The notes under the pieces are model-generated. The model had not been told where the DNA came from, made no database searches, and saw nothing but the letters and a program-made list of their open reading frames with translations. Below are positions 43,736-52,466 of a stretch of DNA of 64,000 nucleotides, in pieces (positions within the stretch are counted from its first letter, which is position 1; each line of letters starts with the position of its first letter). A program made the translations under genes and the position numbers. This stretch comes from Trichococcus sp. K1Tr (GTDB lineage Bacteria; Bacillota; Bacilli; Lactobacillales; Aerococcaceae): NCBI RefSeq assembly GCF_028309625.1, contig NZ_JAQMHR010000009.1, positions 41,846-105,845 on the forward strand, written 5' to 3'.

Positions 43736-45769
43736 TTACTTTTTGACTTCCTCGATCAGGAGCGCCGACAAAAGTTGGTAGATGATCGCTTCGTTGCCGG
43801 AATTGAAAATCTCCATCCCCAGATCGTTCATGATGATCGCTCCACTGATTTTCCCAAGCATCTTAGCGACATTCTCTTCGATCGGGTCAGGGGCCAGCAT
43901 GACCAGCATCCGCGTCAAGGTCATCGTCTCTTTGTCCATACCGACTATTTCCAAGGGCGTCTGCAGATCAAAGACACAAAAACAAGGCTGCAGGACAGCG
44001 GCGTGGGAGGCATGGAACAAAGCAAAATGGGTATTTGGGATCCCAATCGGCGCTTGCTGATAGCGGTTCATCAATTTATCCCGGACTTTTGCCGGGTCCG
44101 CAACGATTTCCGAGGAAATGTGTTTCACGGCCAAAGCGACGGTTTCGGAAATGCTGGCGCTGTTTTCCAACGTCTTGACGAAGAAGTGCTTCAGCAACTG
44201 GTTGATTTCATCGATGAACGTCATGACTTCCTGATAGTCATCATTTTCGGGCAGGCTCGGTTTCGCCGCGGGTTGAACATGCCGCTTCGTATGATCGATT
44301 GCACGGAACGCTTCTTTGAGTTGCTTGATTTCGTCCTCCAAAAGCAACGGGGAAATCAGTAAGTATTTCCCGCTGTACCCCGGCAACAATGAAGTGGAGA
44401 TGGTCAAATCAAACTTCTCTTCCAGATTCAGTTTTCCGAGGTCGGCTATGCGGAAAAAGACGATCTCATTGATGAACGGAAAATGTTTCCGCAAGCGCAT
44501 TTCCAGCATCCGCGTCGAGGCCAAGCCGCTCGGGGAAATGCCGGCGATATCCACCGCGATGACTTTCGGGCTGCGTTCGAGGGAATTGGCAAAATGCAGC
44601 ACCATATAGGCGATCTCCTCTTCGGAGAATTCCTGCTGCGGGAACACCTTCGGCAAGGCCTTGCTGATCGCACCCGCAACTTCCGAATATTGGCCCATGA
44701 TCCGCTCCAGAATGGGATTGTTGAGGTTCCCTTGATTCAGGATGGCGCGGCTCAACGCCGCGGAAAGGTGCGTCAAGAGCATTTTGTAGAGATTGCTGTC
44801 CTCAAAGAAATTGACTTCGGCATCCTGGCTGACGTTTTCAATCAATTGCTTCACTTGATAAGCCAAGCGCGTATCGAAGCTTTCGTTAAAAAAATCGTTG
44901 TCCAAGTCACTGAAGAAATCGCCCAACAGGTTAGCGAAGAAAACGACTTCGCTGACCGCGTACAATTGCTTCGTGTGTGCTGCGATTTTGGCAAAAATTT
45001 GCTTCGCCAAATCCAAAAGCTCCTTATTGATTTGTCCCGCATAGGAATCTTCCACCAGTTGGCGGCCTCGCGGAACGCGATCCATGGAAATCGTCAGCAT
45101 CAAAATCAAAAACTCCAGTTTCCGATCACTCAAGTCGGAAAAGCGGGGCTCGACGATTTCCCGCACCAATTTTTGAGCAAAAAGCAGCTGCTCCTGGTTG
45201 ACAAACTGCATAAAGAAACTTTCTTTATCCTCCAATTCCGAAAAGTGGAAGAAGTGGTACTCGTTGATTTCGATTCCCAGAATATTGGCCAGCAGGAGCC
45301 GGCGATACTTTTCGCTGCCGGCAAGTTCATAGCCGCGGTTTCTCGTGATCGTCAAGGGCAGCCGCGCCAAGCGCAGCTCCAGCTGTTTGATGTCGGCAAA
45401 AAATGTTGTGTTGCTGATCAAGTATTCATCCAGGAATGTCTGCATGCTGATCGGCTCGTCGCTGTTCAACAGCTGCAGCAAAATGGCATGTTGGCGTTCC
45501 GTGGCGGATAATTCGGAAGGCTCATCCTCAGACACAATGGATAGGATTTTTACTTTTGCGGCATCCTCCGCAATCAAGCGGAAACGGCCCCGGCTCTCTT
45601 TCTCCAGCTTTGCGCCGATGGATTCCAAAGAAAGCTCGAGATTTGCCAACTCGCGGTAAACCGTACGCTTGCTGACTTTCAGCAGGCTCATCAAGCGTTC
45701 CACGGTAACCGGCGAGGCGGAATGCAGCAATTCTTTTAAAATGATGGTCTCTCTAGGAGTTAGAAACAT
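43736..45769 (-). CDS. mtlR: Mannitol operon PRD activator MtlR
   Basis: The 677-aa regulator has two N-terminal winged helices (about 1-150), two PRDs (about 180-400), an EIIB-like domain (about 405-490) and a C-terminal EIIA domain with the His in G-I-P-N-T-H-F-A-L-F-H. In B. subtilis MtlR a Cys in the IIB loop is phosphorylated. Here the loop reads V-D-I-A-G-I-S-P-S-G and has no Cys. The start overlaps mtlA2 by 17 bases, so the two are co-transcribed. It probably activates both mannitol operons. Confidence 0.9.
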   Translation of the reverse strand: MFLTPRETIILKELLHSASPVTVERLMSLLKVSKRTVYRELANLELSLESIGAKLEKESRGRFRLIAEDAAKVKILSIVSEDEPSELSATERQHAILLQLLNSDEPISMQTFLDEYLISNTTFFADIKQLELRLARLPLTITRNRGYELAGSEKYRRLLLANILGIEINEYHFFHFSELEDKESFFMQFVNQEQLLFAQKLVREIVEPRFSDLSDRKLEFLILMLTISMDRVPRGRQLVEDSYAGQINKELLDLAKQIFAKIAAHTKQLYAVSEVVFFANLLGDFFSDLDNDFFNESFDTRLAYQVKQLIENVSQDAEVNFFEDSNLYKMLLTHLSAALSRAILNQGNLNNPILERIMGQYSEVAGAISKALPKVFPQQEFSEEEIAYMVLHFANSLERSPKVIAVDIAGISPSGLASTRMLEMRLRKHFPFINEIVFFRIADLGKLNLEEKFDLTISTSLLPGYSGKYLLISPLLLEDEIKQLKEAFRAIDHTKRHVQPAAKPSLPENDDYQEVMTFIDEINQLLKHFFVKTLENSASISETVALAVKHISSEIVADPAKVRDKLMNRYQQAPIGIPNTHFALFHASHAAVLQPCFCVFDLQTPLEIVGMDKETMTLTRMLVMLAPDPIEENVAKMLGKISGAIIMNDLGMEIFNSGNEAIIYQLLSALLIEEVKK

Positions 45770-47444
45770 CTGACAAATCTCCCCTTAATAGTTTCTCGTA
45801 TTTGTTCGTTGCGATAAGATGCCCGACGACCAGCAGCGGACACTCCGGCAGGACATTCTCAGCTGCAAAAGCTTCAGTGACGATATACAGATTCCTTTGA
45901 TCCGCAATCAGCTGTTCCAATGGCTGCTTTTCGATGTCGACCCTGATATTATGCTTTTCCGCTAAGTTCCGGAACGCTTGCACCGCCATCGTCTGCGAAC
46001 CCCGCACACCATCCGCATACAAAAAGACGACTTTTTGATAAGGAAGTGTCTCTCCTAGTGCTTCCGGGATCCCTTTTATTTCTTGTTCATCGGTCAGCAG
46101 GGCCACAACTCTCGCATACTCTTCCTGGTCCAAAAAATTTCCGATTGTGACAAGTTGTGCGTGAGGGGCTTGGATTTCGGCCAAATGCTTCAACTCATTC
46201 TGGGTGATAAGCAAAAGGTGGGGATCATCGTTCACGTGGTAAATGGAAGTGTAGTCCACCGGTATCGAAATTCCGCTCTCCTTCAATTGCTGCCGCATCA
46301 GGCTGGCTCCCATGGCACTTGAACCCATACCCGCATCGCATGCGAATAAAATTTTCCGAATTTCCGTCACTTTCGTCACCTTTTCTGAAATTTCTTTTTT
46401 TGTCTGGTCTTTCCTGATCACGAAGGCAGCGATCAAAAAACTTACCAGTGTGCTTCCTGCAATGCCGCCAACAACTCCCAGCAGCATCTCTTGCGGCGTA
46501 TTCGCCAAAATCATCACGATCGATCCAGGGGAAGCCGGAACTTTCAGCCCCACTTGAAACATTTCGAAAATCAAAGTGCCGCTCATACCGCCCAAAATGA
46601 CGGCTGCAAACAACAGCGGATTCAATAAAACAAATGGAAAATAGATCTCATGGATTCCGCCAAACAGATGGATCATAAAAGCACCACTTGCTGTGGCCCT
46701 CAAATCCTTTCGGCTGAACAAGATGAAGGCCAACAGAACCCCCAACCCCGGCCCGGGGTTGGTTTCGATCAAAAACAAAATTGATGTTCCCGCATCCCCC
46801 GCCTGTTCAATCCCCAGCGGCGTCAAGATACCGTGGTTGAGTGTATTATTCAAGAACAAAACCTTCAACGGCTCTATAAAAAGGTTGGTGAACAACAGCA
46901 GATTCCGCTGGATCAGCCATCCGACAAACAGACCCACTTGCTGCGTGACGCTCGCAATGAAAGGACCGATGAGAACAAGACTCAAATAGCCGAACAGCAT
47001 ACCGATGATTCCCGCCGAAAAATTACGGACCAACATCTCGTAACCCGCTTTGACTTTAGGCAAAAGATATTTATCGAACAGAAAAACGGTCCAGCCAATC
47101 AACGGTCCGATTACCATGGCACCCAGAATTTGCGGGTCTTCTGAGTCCACGAGCATACCGATCACCGCAATGGCCGCCACTACCCCGGCACGTTTCTCAA
47201 TCAATCGTCCCCCGGTATAAGCGATCAGCACTGGGAGGAGAAATTGAATCATAAGGTGATCCATTTCAAGAAAAGAATCTTGGAGCGGCCCCTGAAGATA
47301 TTGAATAAGCGTCGTAATGATCCCCCATGTGATGAAGACACCCACGTTCGGCATGATCATTCCGCTAAGGTAATGGCCAATTCTCCTTATTTTAGGCAAT
47401 TCCAAAAGATCTTCCTGTGCATAGGATCGTTTTGATTTTATCAT
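45753..47444 (-). CDS. Second PTS mannitol-type EIICB
   Basis: This 563-aa paralogue of mtlA has the IIC domain with [10 protein letters not shown] and a IIB domain with [12 protein letters not shown]-terminal second IIB-like domain has Tyr at the cysteine position (F-L-Y-A-D-G-V-R-G-S). ATG 47444 follows GGGAGGTGCG. The upstream region carries TATAAT followed directly by a cre-like site. It may carry mannitol at another affinity or a related hexitol. Confidence 0.88.
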   Translation of the reverse strand: MIKSKRSYAQEDLLELPKIRRIGHYLSGMIMPNVGVFITWGIITTLIQYLQGPLQDSFLEMDHLMIQFLLPVLIAYTGGRLIEKRAGVVAAIAVIGMLVDSEDPQILGAMVIGPLIGWTVFLFDKYLLPKVKAGYEMLVRNFSAGIIGMLFGYLSLVLIGPFIASVTQQVGLFVGWLIQRNLLLFTNLFIEPLKVLFLNNTLNHGILTPLGIEQAGDAGTSILFLIETNPGPGLGVLLAFILFSRKDLRATASGAFMIHLFGGIHEIYFPFVLLNPLLFAAVILGGMSGTLIFEMFQVGLKVPASPGSIVMILANTPQEMLLGVVGGIAGSTLVSFLIAAFVIRKDQTKKEISEKVTKVTEIRKILFACDAGMGSSAMGASLMRQQLKESGISIPVDYTSIYHVNDDPHLLLITQNELKHLAEIQAPHAQLVTIGNFLDQEEYARVVALLTDEQEIKGIPEALGETLPYQKVVFLYADGVRGSQTMAVQAFRNLAEKHNIRVDIEKQPLEQLIADQRNLYIVTEAFAAENVLPECPLLVVGHLIATNKYEKLLRGDLSDVSNS

Positions 47445-47487
47445 GATCGCACCTCCCTATCATTAACCTGCCAACCTCGCATCACAT

Positions 47488-47501
47488 TGGTTTCGCTTAC
47501 A
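47488..47501 (-). promoter_or_regulatory. cre-like site at the mtlA2 promoter
   Basis: On the minus strand TGTAAGCGAAACCA matches the CcpA consensus TGWAANCGNTNWCA with two mismatches. It directly follows the -10 hexamer TATAAT (47501-47506), where CcpA would block transcription when glucose is present. Confidence 0.5.
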
Positions 47502-47602
47502 TTATAACCATAAACTTAAGATTGTGTATATTTGCAATTATTGTTCTAAATGACCGCTCCAAACGACTCATTGAGTCTACTGTCCATCGCCAACCGCTAA
47601 AT

Positions 47603-47642
47603 AAAAAAACGCCGTGGAACACTACCCTAGCAGTGTTCCACG
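47603..47642 (-). terminator. Terminator of the cdaA-cdaR-glmM operon
   Basis: CGTGGAACACT and AGTGTTCCACG form a perfect 11-bp stem with an 8-base loop. On the minus strand a T run follows after a few bases. Confidence 0.88.
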
Positions 47643-47670
47643 ACCTAAAATGTTTTACAGTCTCTCTATC

Positions 47671-49023
47671 TTAGATGCCGATTTCGGCTTTTACGACATT
47701 TACGATGCGCATAACGTAGTCATGGCATTTTTCATCCGTTTCAGCTTCAGCCATCACGCGCAACAAAGGTTCTGTTCCGCTTGGGCGCACCAAAATGCGG
47801 CCTTTGCCTGCCATTTCAGCTTCCACTTCTTCGATGATTGCTTTCACAGCCGGAATCTCCATTACGCCTTCTTTTTCGGAAACGCGCACGTTCACCAATT
47901 CTTGCGGGTAAAGCGTCACTTCATCGGCCAGTTCGGAAAGTTTTTTGCCGGTCTGTTTCATGACATTCAGCAATTGGATACCCGTCAAAAGGCCATCCCC
48001 GGTCGTGTTCATTTCCAGGAAGACAACGTGTCCGGATTGCTCGCCGCCCAAATTGTAGCCATTTTTGCGCATTTCTTCAACAACATAACGGTCGCCGACT
48101 TGCGTCTTCAAGGCAGTCATTCCTTCAGCTTCCACCGCTAAATGGAAACCCAGGTTGCTCATGACAGTGGAGACGATCGTATTGTGGTTCAGTTTGTTGC
48201 GGTCCTTCAGGTATTTTCCACAGATGAACATGATCCGGTCGCCATCGATAATGCGTCCATTTTCATCCACAGCGATACAGCGGTCGCCGTCGCCATCGAA
48301 TGCCAAGCCGACATCGGCTTTTTTCTCAACGACAAATTTACCTAGGACATCCGGATGCGTAGAACCGACGCCTTTGTTTATGTTGATGCCGTCAGGATTT
48401 GCGCCCATCGTAAAGAAATCCGTTTCCAAATCCGCAAAAAGGCGATTGATGATCGGAGAAGTTGCCCCGTTTGCCGCATCCAGGCAGACTGTGATGCCGG
48501 AAAGATCATCCGGGATGGTCGTCTGCAAATATTGTGCATATTTCAGGACGCCTTCAGGATATTCATCCACCGTACCCAAGCCGTCTGCGGAAGGTCTCGG
48601 CAAATCGTCCCCTTCTTGATCCAAATAGGCCTCGATTTCGTATTCCTGTTCGTCCGACAGTTTAAAACCGTCAGCTCCGAAGAATTTGATGCCGTTGTCG
48701 CCTGCGGGATTGTGCGATGCAGAGATCATGACCCCAGCAACGGCACCTTGGATGCGTGTCAGATAAGCGACGCCGGGTGTCGGGATGACTCCCAATTGCA
48801 ATACTTCGATACCGACCGACAATAAGCCGGAAACCAATGCGTATTCCAACAATTGACCGGAGATCCTCGTATCACGCGCAACCAAAACAAGCGGATGTGC
48901 GATATCTTTAGCATGCTGTCTTAGGACATATCCTCCAAAACGGCCTAATTTGAAAGCTAATTCCGGCGTCAATTCGCTGTTCGCAACGCCTCTGACACCG
49001 TCTGTTCCAAAATATTTACCCAT
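47671..49023 (-). CDS. glmM: Phosphoglucosamine mutase
   Basis: The 450-aa enzyme converts glucosamine-6-phosphate to glucosamine-1-phosphate for peptidoglycan. The phosphoserine is S103 in M-I-S-A-S-H-N-P. The metal loop reads D-G-D-G-D-R near 240, the sugar loop G-G-E-Q-S-G-H near 324 and the phosphate loop R-P-S-G-T-E-P near 408. It is third in the cdaA-cdaR-glmM operon; GlmM binds and restrains CdaA in related bacteria (known). Confidence 0.95.
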   Translation of the reverse strand: MGKYFGTDGVRGVANSELTPELAFKLGRFGGYVLRQHAKDIAHPLVLVARDTRISGQLLEYALVSGLLSVGIEVLQLGVIPTPGVAYLTRIQGAVAGVMISASHNPAGDNGIKFFGADGFKLSDEQEYEIEAYLDQEGDDLPRPSADGLGTVDEYPEGVLKYAQYLQTTIPDDLSGITVCLDAANGATSPIINRLFADLETDFFTMGANPDGININKGVGSTHPDVLGKFVVEKKADVGLAFDGDGDRCIAVDENGRIIDGDRIMFICGKYLKDRNKLNHNTIVSTVMSNLGFHLAVEAEGMTALKTQVGDRYVVEEMRKNGYNLGGEQSGHVVFLEMNTTGDGLLTGIQLLNVMKQTGKKLSELADEVTLYPQELVNVRVSEKEGVMEIPAVKAIIEEVEAEMAGKGRILVRPSGTEPLLRVMAEAETDEKCHDYVMRIVNVVKAEIGI

Positions 49024-49087
49024 TACCTGTAATCTCCTTTAGATCTTTCATTTATTTTCTTTGCATGGATTTGTTTGATTTTTGATT

Positions 49088-50197
49088 TTATGAGCTGCTC
49101 TCCGATTGACTCGCTTCGCTGTCCTGATTGTCTGAAGCCGAAGATGCGATGGCGCTGCTTTCGTCGGCGGAAGAGGAGGATTCCCCTTCATCAGTGGTGG
49201 CCTCCGAATCGGCTGCGGCCTCGGCAGCATCCGACACGCGGATGTTTACCTTGATTGTGGTCGGCGTAGCCGTCAAAGTGTCATTCGGGACCGGAATCGT
49301 GAGTGTTTGGGTGGTGTTGCTCTCCACACCCGTGACACTGACCGGCAGAATCACTTCATCGATATCGGCAAGCACAGACTTATCGCCTGTCAAGGTCACA
49401 CTGGATTCCCCATCCACTTCAATCGTATAGATTTTGCCTTCAAGCGGCACCCCGATCTGTTGGATGACCAACGGCACTTCTTTCCCGTATAGGGAGATCG
49501 GAATCCGGACGGAAATTTCTTGCGGATCGACGGAAACATTCAACTTATTCCCGCTTGCGTCCACTACTTGTATTACAGTATTCATATTCACAGTATTTGT
49601 CAAGCCATTTTCAGCCGCAACCGTCACGTAAACACTATCCACACGGCTTATGGTCGAGGCTGGTCCGGTTAACGTCACGGTATCCGCACTCAGTTCCGGA
49701 ACGCCCGCCAGATACAGCGGATTGACCAATGATTCATCGAAGCGGACTTCCACTGTGCTCTCGATGGCAACCCGCTCTTCAATGACGACATTTACACGCG
49801 ATGGCGTGATCGCATAGTCGATTTCATTCGAGAGATTTTCGGCGGTCAATTGGATCGTATGGTTGCCTGGCCCCAGTTCATCCAGGTCTTCTGTGACGAT
49901 GCGGTAATCCGCAGCGGAAATCGTCTGCACGAGTACGCTCTCCGGACCGGTCAGGGCCAACACCACCGTTTCCGGCAATCCTGAAATGAAATACTCGTCC
50001 GTGTCGATGTTCACTTGGATTGGGACATTCGAAATGGTCTCACGCTTGCTTGTGCTGATGGAACTGTTGCTGGTGCTCGTGGACCAGCCATAGTTTTCTG
50101 AGTAGACATAGGCGAACAACAATAAGGAAATCACGAAAGAGAGGCCTCTGACGACCCACTTGTTTTCCAAAAACTTATCGTCTTGCTGCTTTCTCAT
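49088..50197 (-). CDS. cdaR: CdaR (YbbR-domain) regulator of diadenylate cyclase
   Basis: The 369-aa protein has one N-terminal membrane helix (about 13-30), then four YbbR repeats outside the membrane. A tail of about 45 residues made almost only of Ala, Ser, Glu and Asp closes it. The start overlaps the cdaA stop by four bases (ATGA). CdaR tunes CdaA activity across the membrane. The acidic Ser-rich tail is longer than in the Bacillus protein and may interact with the wall. Confidence 0.9.
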   Translation of the reverse strand: MRKQQDDKFLENKWVVRGLSFVISLLLFAYVYSENYGWSTSTSNSSISTSKRETISNVPIQVNIDTDEYFISGLPETVVLALTGPESVLVQTISAADYRIVTEDLDELGPGNHTIQLTAENLSNEIDYAITPSRVNVVIEERVAIESTVEVRFDESLVNPLYLAGVPELSADTVTLTGPASTISRVDSVYVTVAAENGLTNTVNMNTVIQVVDASGNKLNVSVDPQEISVRIPISLYGKEVPLVIQQIGVPLEGKIYTIEVDGESSVTLTGDKSVLADIDEVILPVSVTGVESNTTQTLTIPVPNDTLTATPTTIKVNIRVSDAAEAAADSEATTDEGESSSSADESSAIASSASDNQDSEASQSESSS

Positions 50198-51036
50198 TCA
50201 GAACCACCCCACTTCGTATTGTCAAAGAAATCCTGAATGAAATTGGTAGTCTTTTCTTCCTCTTCCTCCACGACCAATTGATCCGTCAGGTAGGCGACAA
50301 AATCATCGCGGTTCATTTCGCGCAACAGACTCGTCTTATGGGCAATGCTGACGCCCCCGGTCTCTTCCGAAACGATGATCGTGATGGCATCGCTGACTTC
50401 ACCCAGTCCGATTGCGGCACGGTGCCGCGTTCCCAGCTCCTTCGGGATGAAGGAACTTTCTGATAGCGGCAGATAACTGGCTGCGGTCGCGATTTTGTAA
50501 TCCTGGATGATGACCGCTCCGTCATGCAAAGGCGTGTTGGGGATGAAAATGTTGATCAGCAGCTGGTTGGTTACCTCTCCGCCGATTCTTATCCCCGTTG
50601 CAGCGTACTCATCCAGCAAACCTTGCTGCTCGATGGATATCAACGCTCCGATTTTCCGCTTTGCCATATATTGGACAGCCTTGTCCAACTCCGTCACCAA
50701 GCGTTCGCTCATATTGACCGAGCGTTTGGCTTTCTTTCTGAATCCTGTTTTGCCCAGATGCTCCAAACCTCTTCTGATTTCCGGCTGGAACACGATAATG
50801 ACCGCCACGACACCCCATTGGATGACGCGGTTCATGATCCAATCTATGGTCTGCAACTGAAGCGTGACAGCAGCCAGTTTGATCAGCACGATGATCCCGA
50901 TACCTTTCAGCAATTGAATGGAACGCGTACCTTTTAAAATCATGATCAACTTGTAGACCAGATACCATACCAATAGGATATCCACTATATCAAAGGCATT
51001 GCTCCAGGTGATCACTTCTCCCCAATCGATTGACAC
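50194..51036 (-). CDS. cdaA: Diadenylate cyclase CdaA
   Basis: The 280-aa membrane enzyme makes cyclic di-AMP, the essential messenger for potassium and osmotic balance. Three membrane helices lie in the first 85 residues. The DAC domain carries the catalytic D172-G-A and R204-H-R motifs. A GTG start at 51036 is chosen because GGAGGTG lies seven bases upstream; the nearby ATG is in another frame. It is first in the operon with cdaR and glmM. Confidence 0.94.
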   Translation of the reverse strand: MSIDWGEVITWSNAFDIVDILLVWYLVYKLIMILKGTRSIQLLKGIGIIVLIKLAAVTLQLQTIDWIMNRVIQWGVVAVIIVFQPEIRRGLEHLGKTGFRKKAKRSVNMSERLVTELDKAVQYMAKRKIGALISIEQQGLLDEYAATGIRIGGEVTNQLLINIFIPNTPLHDGAVIIQDYKIATAASYLPLSESSFIPKELGTRHRAAIGLGEVSDAITIIVSEETGGVSIAHKTSLLREMNRDDFVAYLTDQLVVEEEEEKTTNFIQDFFDNTKWGGSE

Positions 51037-51257
51037 ATGCGCACCTCCACGTTCAAAGTTATATCGTCAATTATATCACAAATAATCCGACCGAATGGAA
51101 GTGATTCCTTGAGAAAGCGCTTCAGGAGCGTTACAATGGAAGCAGATGGGCAATCGATCACAGCTGAAGAATATCGTTTGCAAATCCAGCTCACATTGCT
51201 ATACTTAGTTTATAATGATTACAATAAGATAATTAATTTAAATTAGGAGGAATTCAA

Positions 51258-51680
51258 ATGAGTATCGATTTTAAGGACCACGGCAAAAAACCTTACGTAG
51301 TGAATATCGAGGACGCAACCCTGCAGAACGAAAACTACCGCACCACAATCTGGACCGGCGAAAAATTACAGGTGACGGTGATGACGATCCAACCGAACGA
51401 TGACATCGGATTGGAAGTCCACCATGGCATCGACCAATTCATCCGCATCGAAGAAGGCGACGGTGTTTGCGTGATGGGCGATTCAGAGGATGATCTATAT
51501 TTCAAACAGAAAGTATCCGACGATGATGCTGTCTTTGTCCCTGCCGACAAATGGCACAACATCACCAACACAGGGGACAAACCACTCAAGCTGTATACGA
51601 TTTACGCAGGCCCTGACCACGTGCCCGGAACCGTCCACCCGACCCACGAAGACGCAAAAAACGATCCAAACGAACATTAA
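51258..51680 (+). CDS. Cupin-domain protein
   Basis: The 140-aa single-domain cupin has metal-ligand candidates in L-E-V-H-H-G-I-D-Q-F-I and W-H-N-I-T, in the two cupin motifs, and ends in a His-rich segment (V-H-P-T-H-E-D). Many such proteins are annotated as mannose-6-phosphate isomerase-like, but no catalytic assignment can be made. ATG 51258 follows TTAGGAGG, and TTGCAA-N16-TATACT is a possible promoter at about 51178-51205. Confidence 0.85.
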   Translation: MSIDFKDHGKKPYVVNIEDATLQNENYRTTIWTGEKLQVTVMTIQPNDDIGLEVHHGIDQFIRIEEGDGVCVMGDSEDDLYFKQKVSDDDAVFVPADKWHNITNTGDKPLKLYTIYAGPDHVPGTVHPTHEDAKNDPNEH

Positions 51681-51691
51681 ATACGAAAAGC

Positions 51692-51730
51692 AAAACGAGC
51701 CCAGGAAATTAATCCCGGGCTCGTTTTTTT
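51692..51730. terminator. Bidirectional terminator between cupin and zinc-ribbon genes
   Basis: AAACGAGCCC and GGGCTCGTTT pair around a 12-base loop, followed by T residues on the plus strand and A-rich sequence on the other side. Confidence 0.85.
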
Positions 51731-51744
51731 CGTGATGATAAAAA

Positions 51745-51945
51745 TCAATCAACCAGTTTCGCCAATTCTTCTTCAGGCAAGTAGAACGATACTTTGCCGC
51801 ATTGCGGGCAAACAGCCGCTTCCAAAGCCGCTTTTGTGTGTCCGTTCAATGTTTTTTCCTTCGCCAACTCAACAAGATAAACCCCTTGCGAATACAGACC
51901 CAGTCCTTCAATCAAACCAACGTTGCAATCTGTGCATTTAGCCAT
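51745..51945 (-). CDS. Small zinc-ribbon protein
   Basis: The 66-aa product has two CxxC pairs, K-C-T-D-C near residue 4 and V-C-P-Q-C-G near 46, which form a zinc ribbon. Between them is a short beta-rich segment. Small proteins of this shape are often annotated as nucleic-acid-binding, without known function. ATG 51945 is preceded by AGGGGAAATAC. Confidence 0.75.
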   Translation of the reverse strand: MAKCTDCNVGLIEGLGLYSQGVYLVELAKEKTLNGHTKAALEAAVCPQCGKVSFYLPEEELAKLVD

Positions 51946-52090
51946 TGTATTTCCCCTGCTTTCTCTTCGATAATTGTCTATTTTTTTGAAACATACGCCT
52001 CATCCATCATATCACGTTTTTTTGTTTAAACTTTTTACTAAATTATGAACTTTTCTATCATGACAAGCAGGAATCAATGCCGCAGAATGC

Positions 52091-52138
52091 AAAAAGACGC
52101 CCCAAAATCATCAAAAATGATTTCAGGAACGCCTTTTT
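52091..52138 (-). terminator. Terminator of the tRNA-Tyr/tRNA-Gln unit
   Basis: On the minus strand AAAAAGGCG and CGTCTTTTT, with ATCAT/ATGAT inside, form a long hairpin ending in T residues, about 45 bases after tRNA-Gln. Confidence 0.8.
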
Positions 52139-52181
52139 AGACAAACTATTCGTTTCCAATGAGCTTCATAAGCTCGTTTGA

Positions 52182-52253
52182 CTGGGCTAGCTGGATTCGA
52201 ACCAACGAATGACAGAGTCAAAGTCTGTTGCCTTACCGCTTGGCGATAGCCCA
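52182..52253 (-). tRNA. tRNA-Gln (TTG)
   Basis: On the minus strand TGGGCTA and TAGCCCA form the acceptor stem. The anticodon loop reads CTTTGAC with anticodon TTG, and the T loop is GGTTCGAATCC. Length is 72 bases; CCA is not encoded. Confidence 0.95.
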
Positions 52254-52257
52254 ATGG

Positions 52258-52338
52258 TGGAGGGAGGCAGATTCGAACTGCCGAACCCGAAAGAGCGGAT
52301 TTACAGTCCGCCGCGTTTAGCCACTTCGCTATCCCTCC
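52258..52338 (-). tRNA. tRNA-Tyr (GTA)
   Basis: On the minus strand GGAGGGA and TCCCTCC pair as acceptor stem. The anticodon is GTA in GACTGTAAATCC, followed by the long variable arm expected for bacterial tRNA-Tyr. It is four bases upstream of tRNA-Gln. Confidence 0.95.
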
Positions 52339-52466
52339 GTTAGCTTTCCTTAAAAAGCTGACCAATATATGATATAACAGCGGCAATCGATTTTCAAGAG
52401 GTTCTTTTCAATTTTTAACAGTTTTTAATGCGGAGGTAACTCTGAAAAAAGCACAAACTTCTGCAC

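Noticed and set aside
49048..49230. 60-codon minus-strand frame at the cdaR 3' end
   Set aside because: It is a shadow frame of the Ser/Glu-rich repeat-like cdaR tail, where low-complexity codons keep other frames open.
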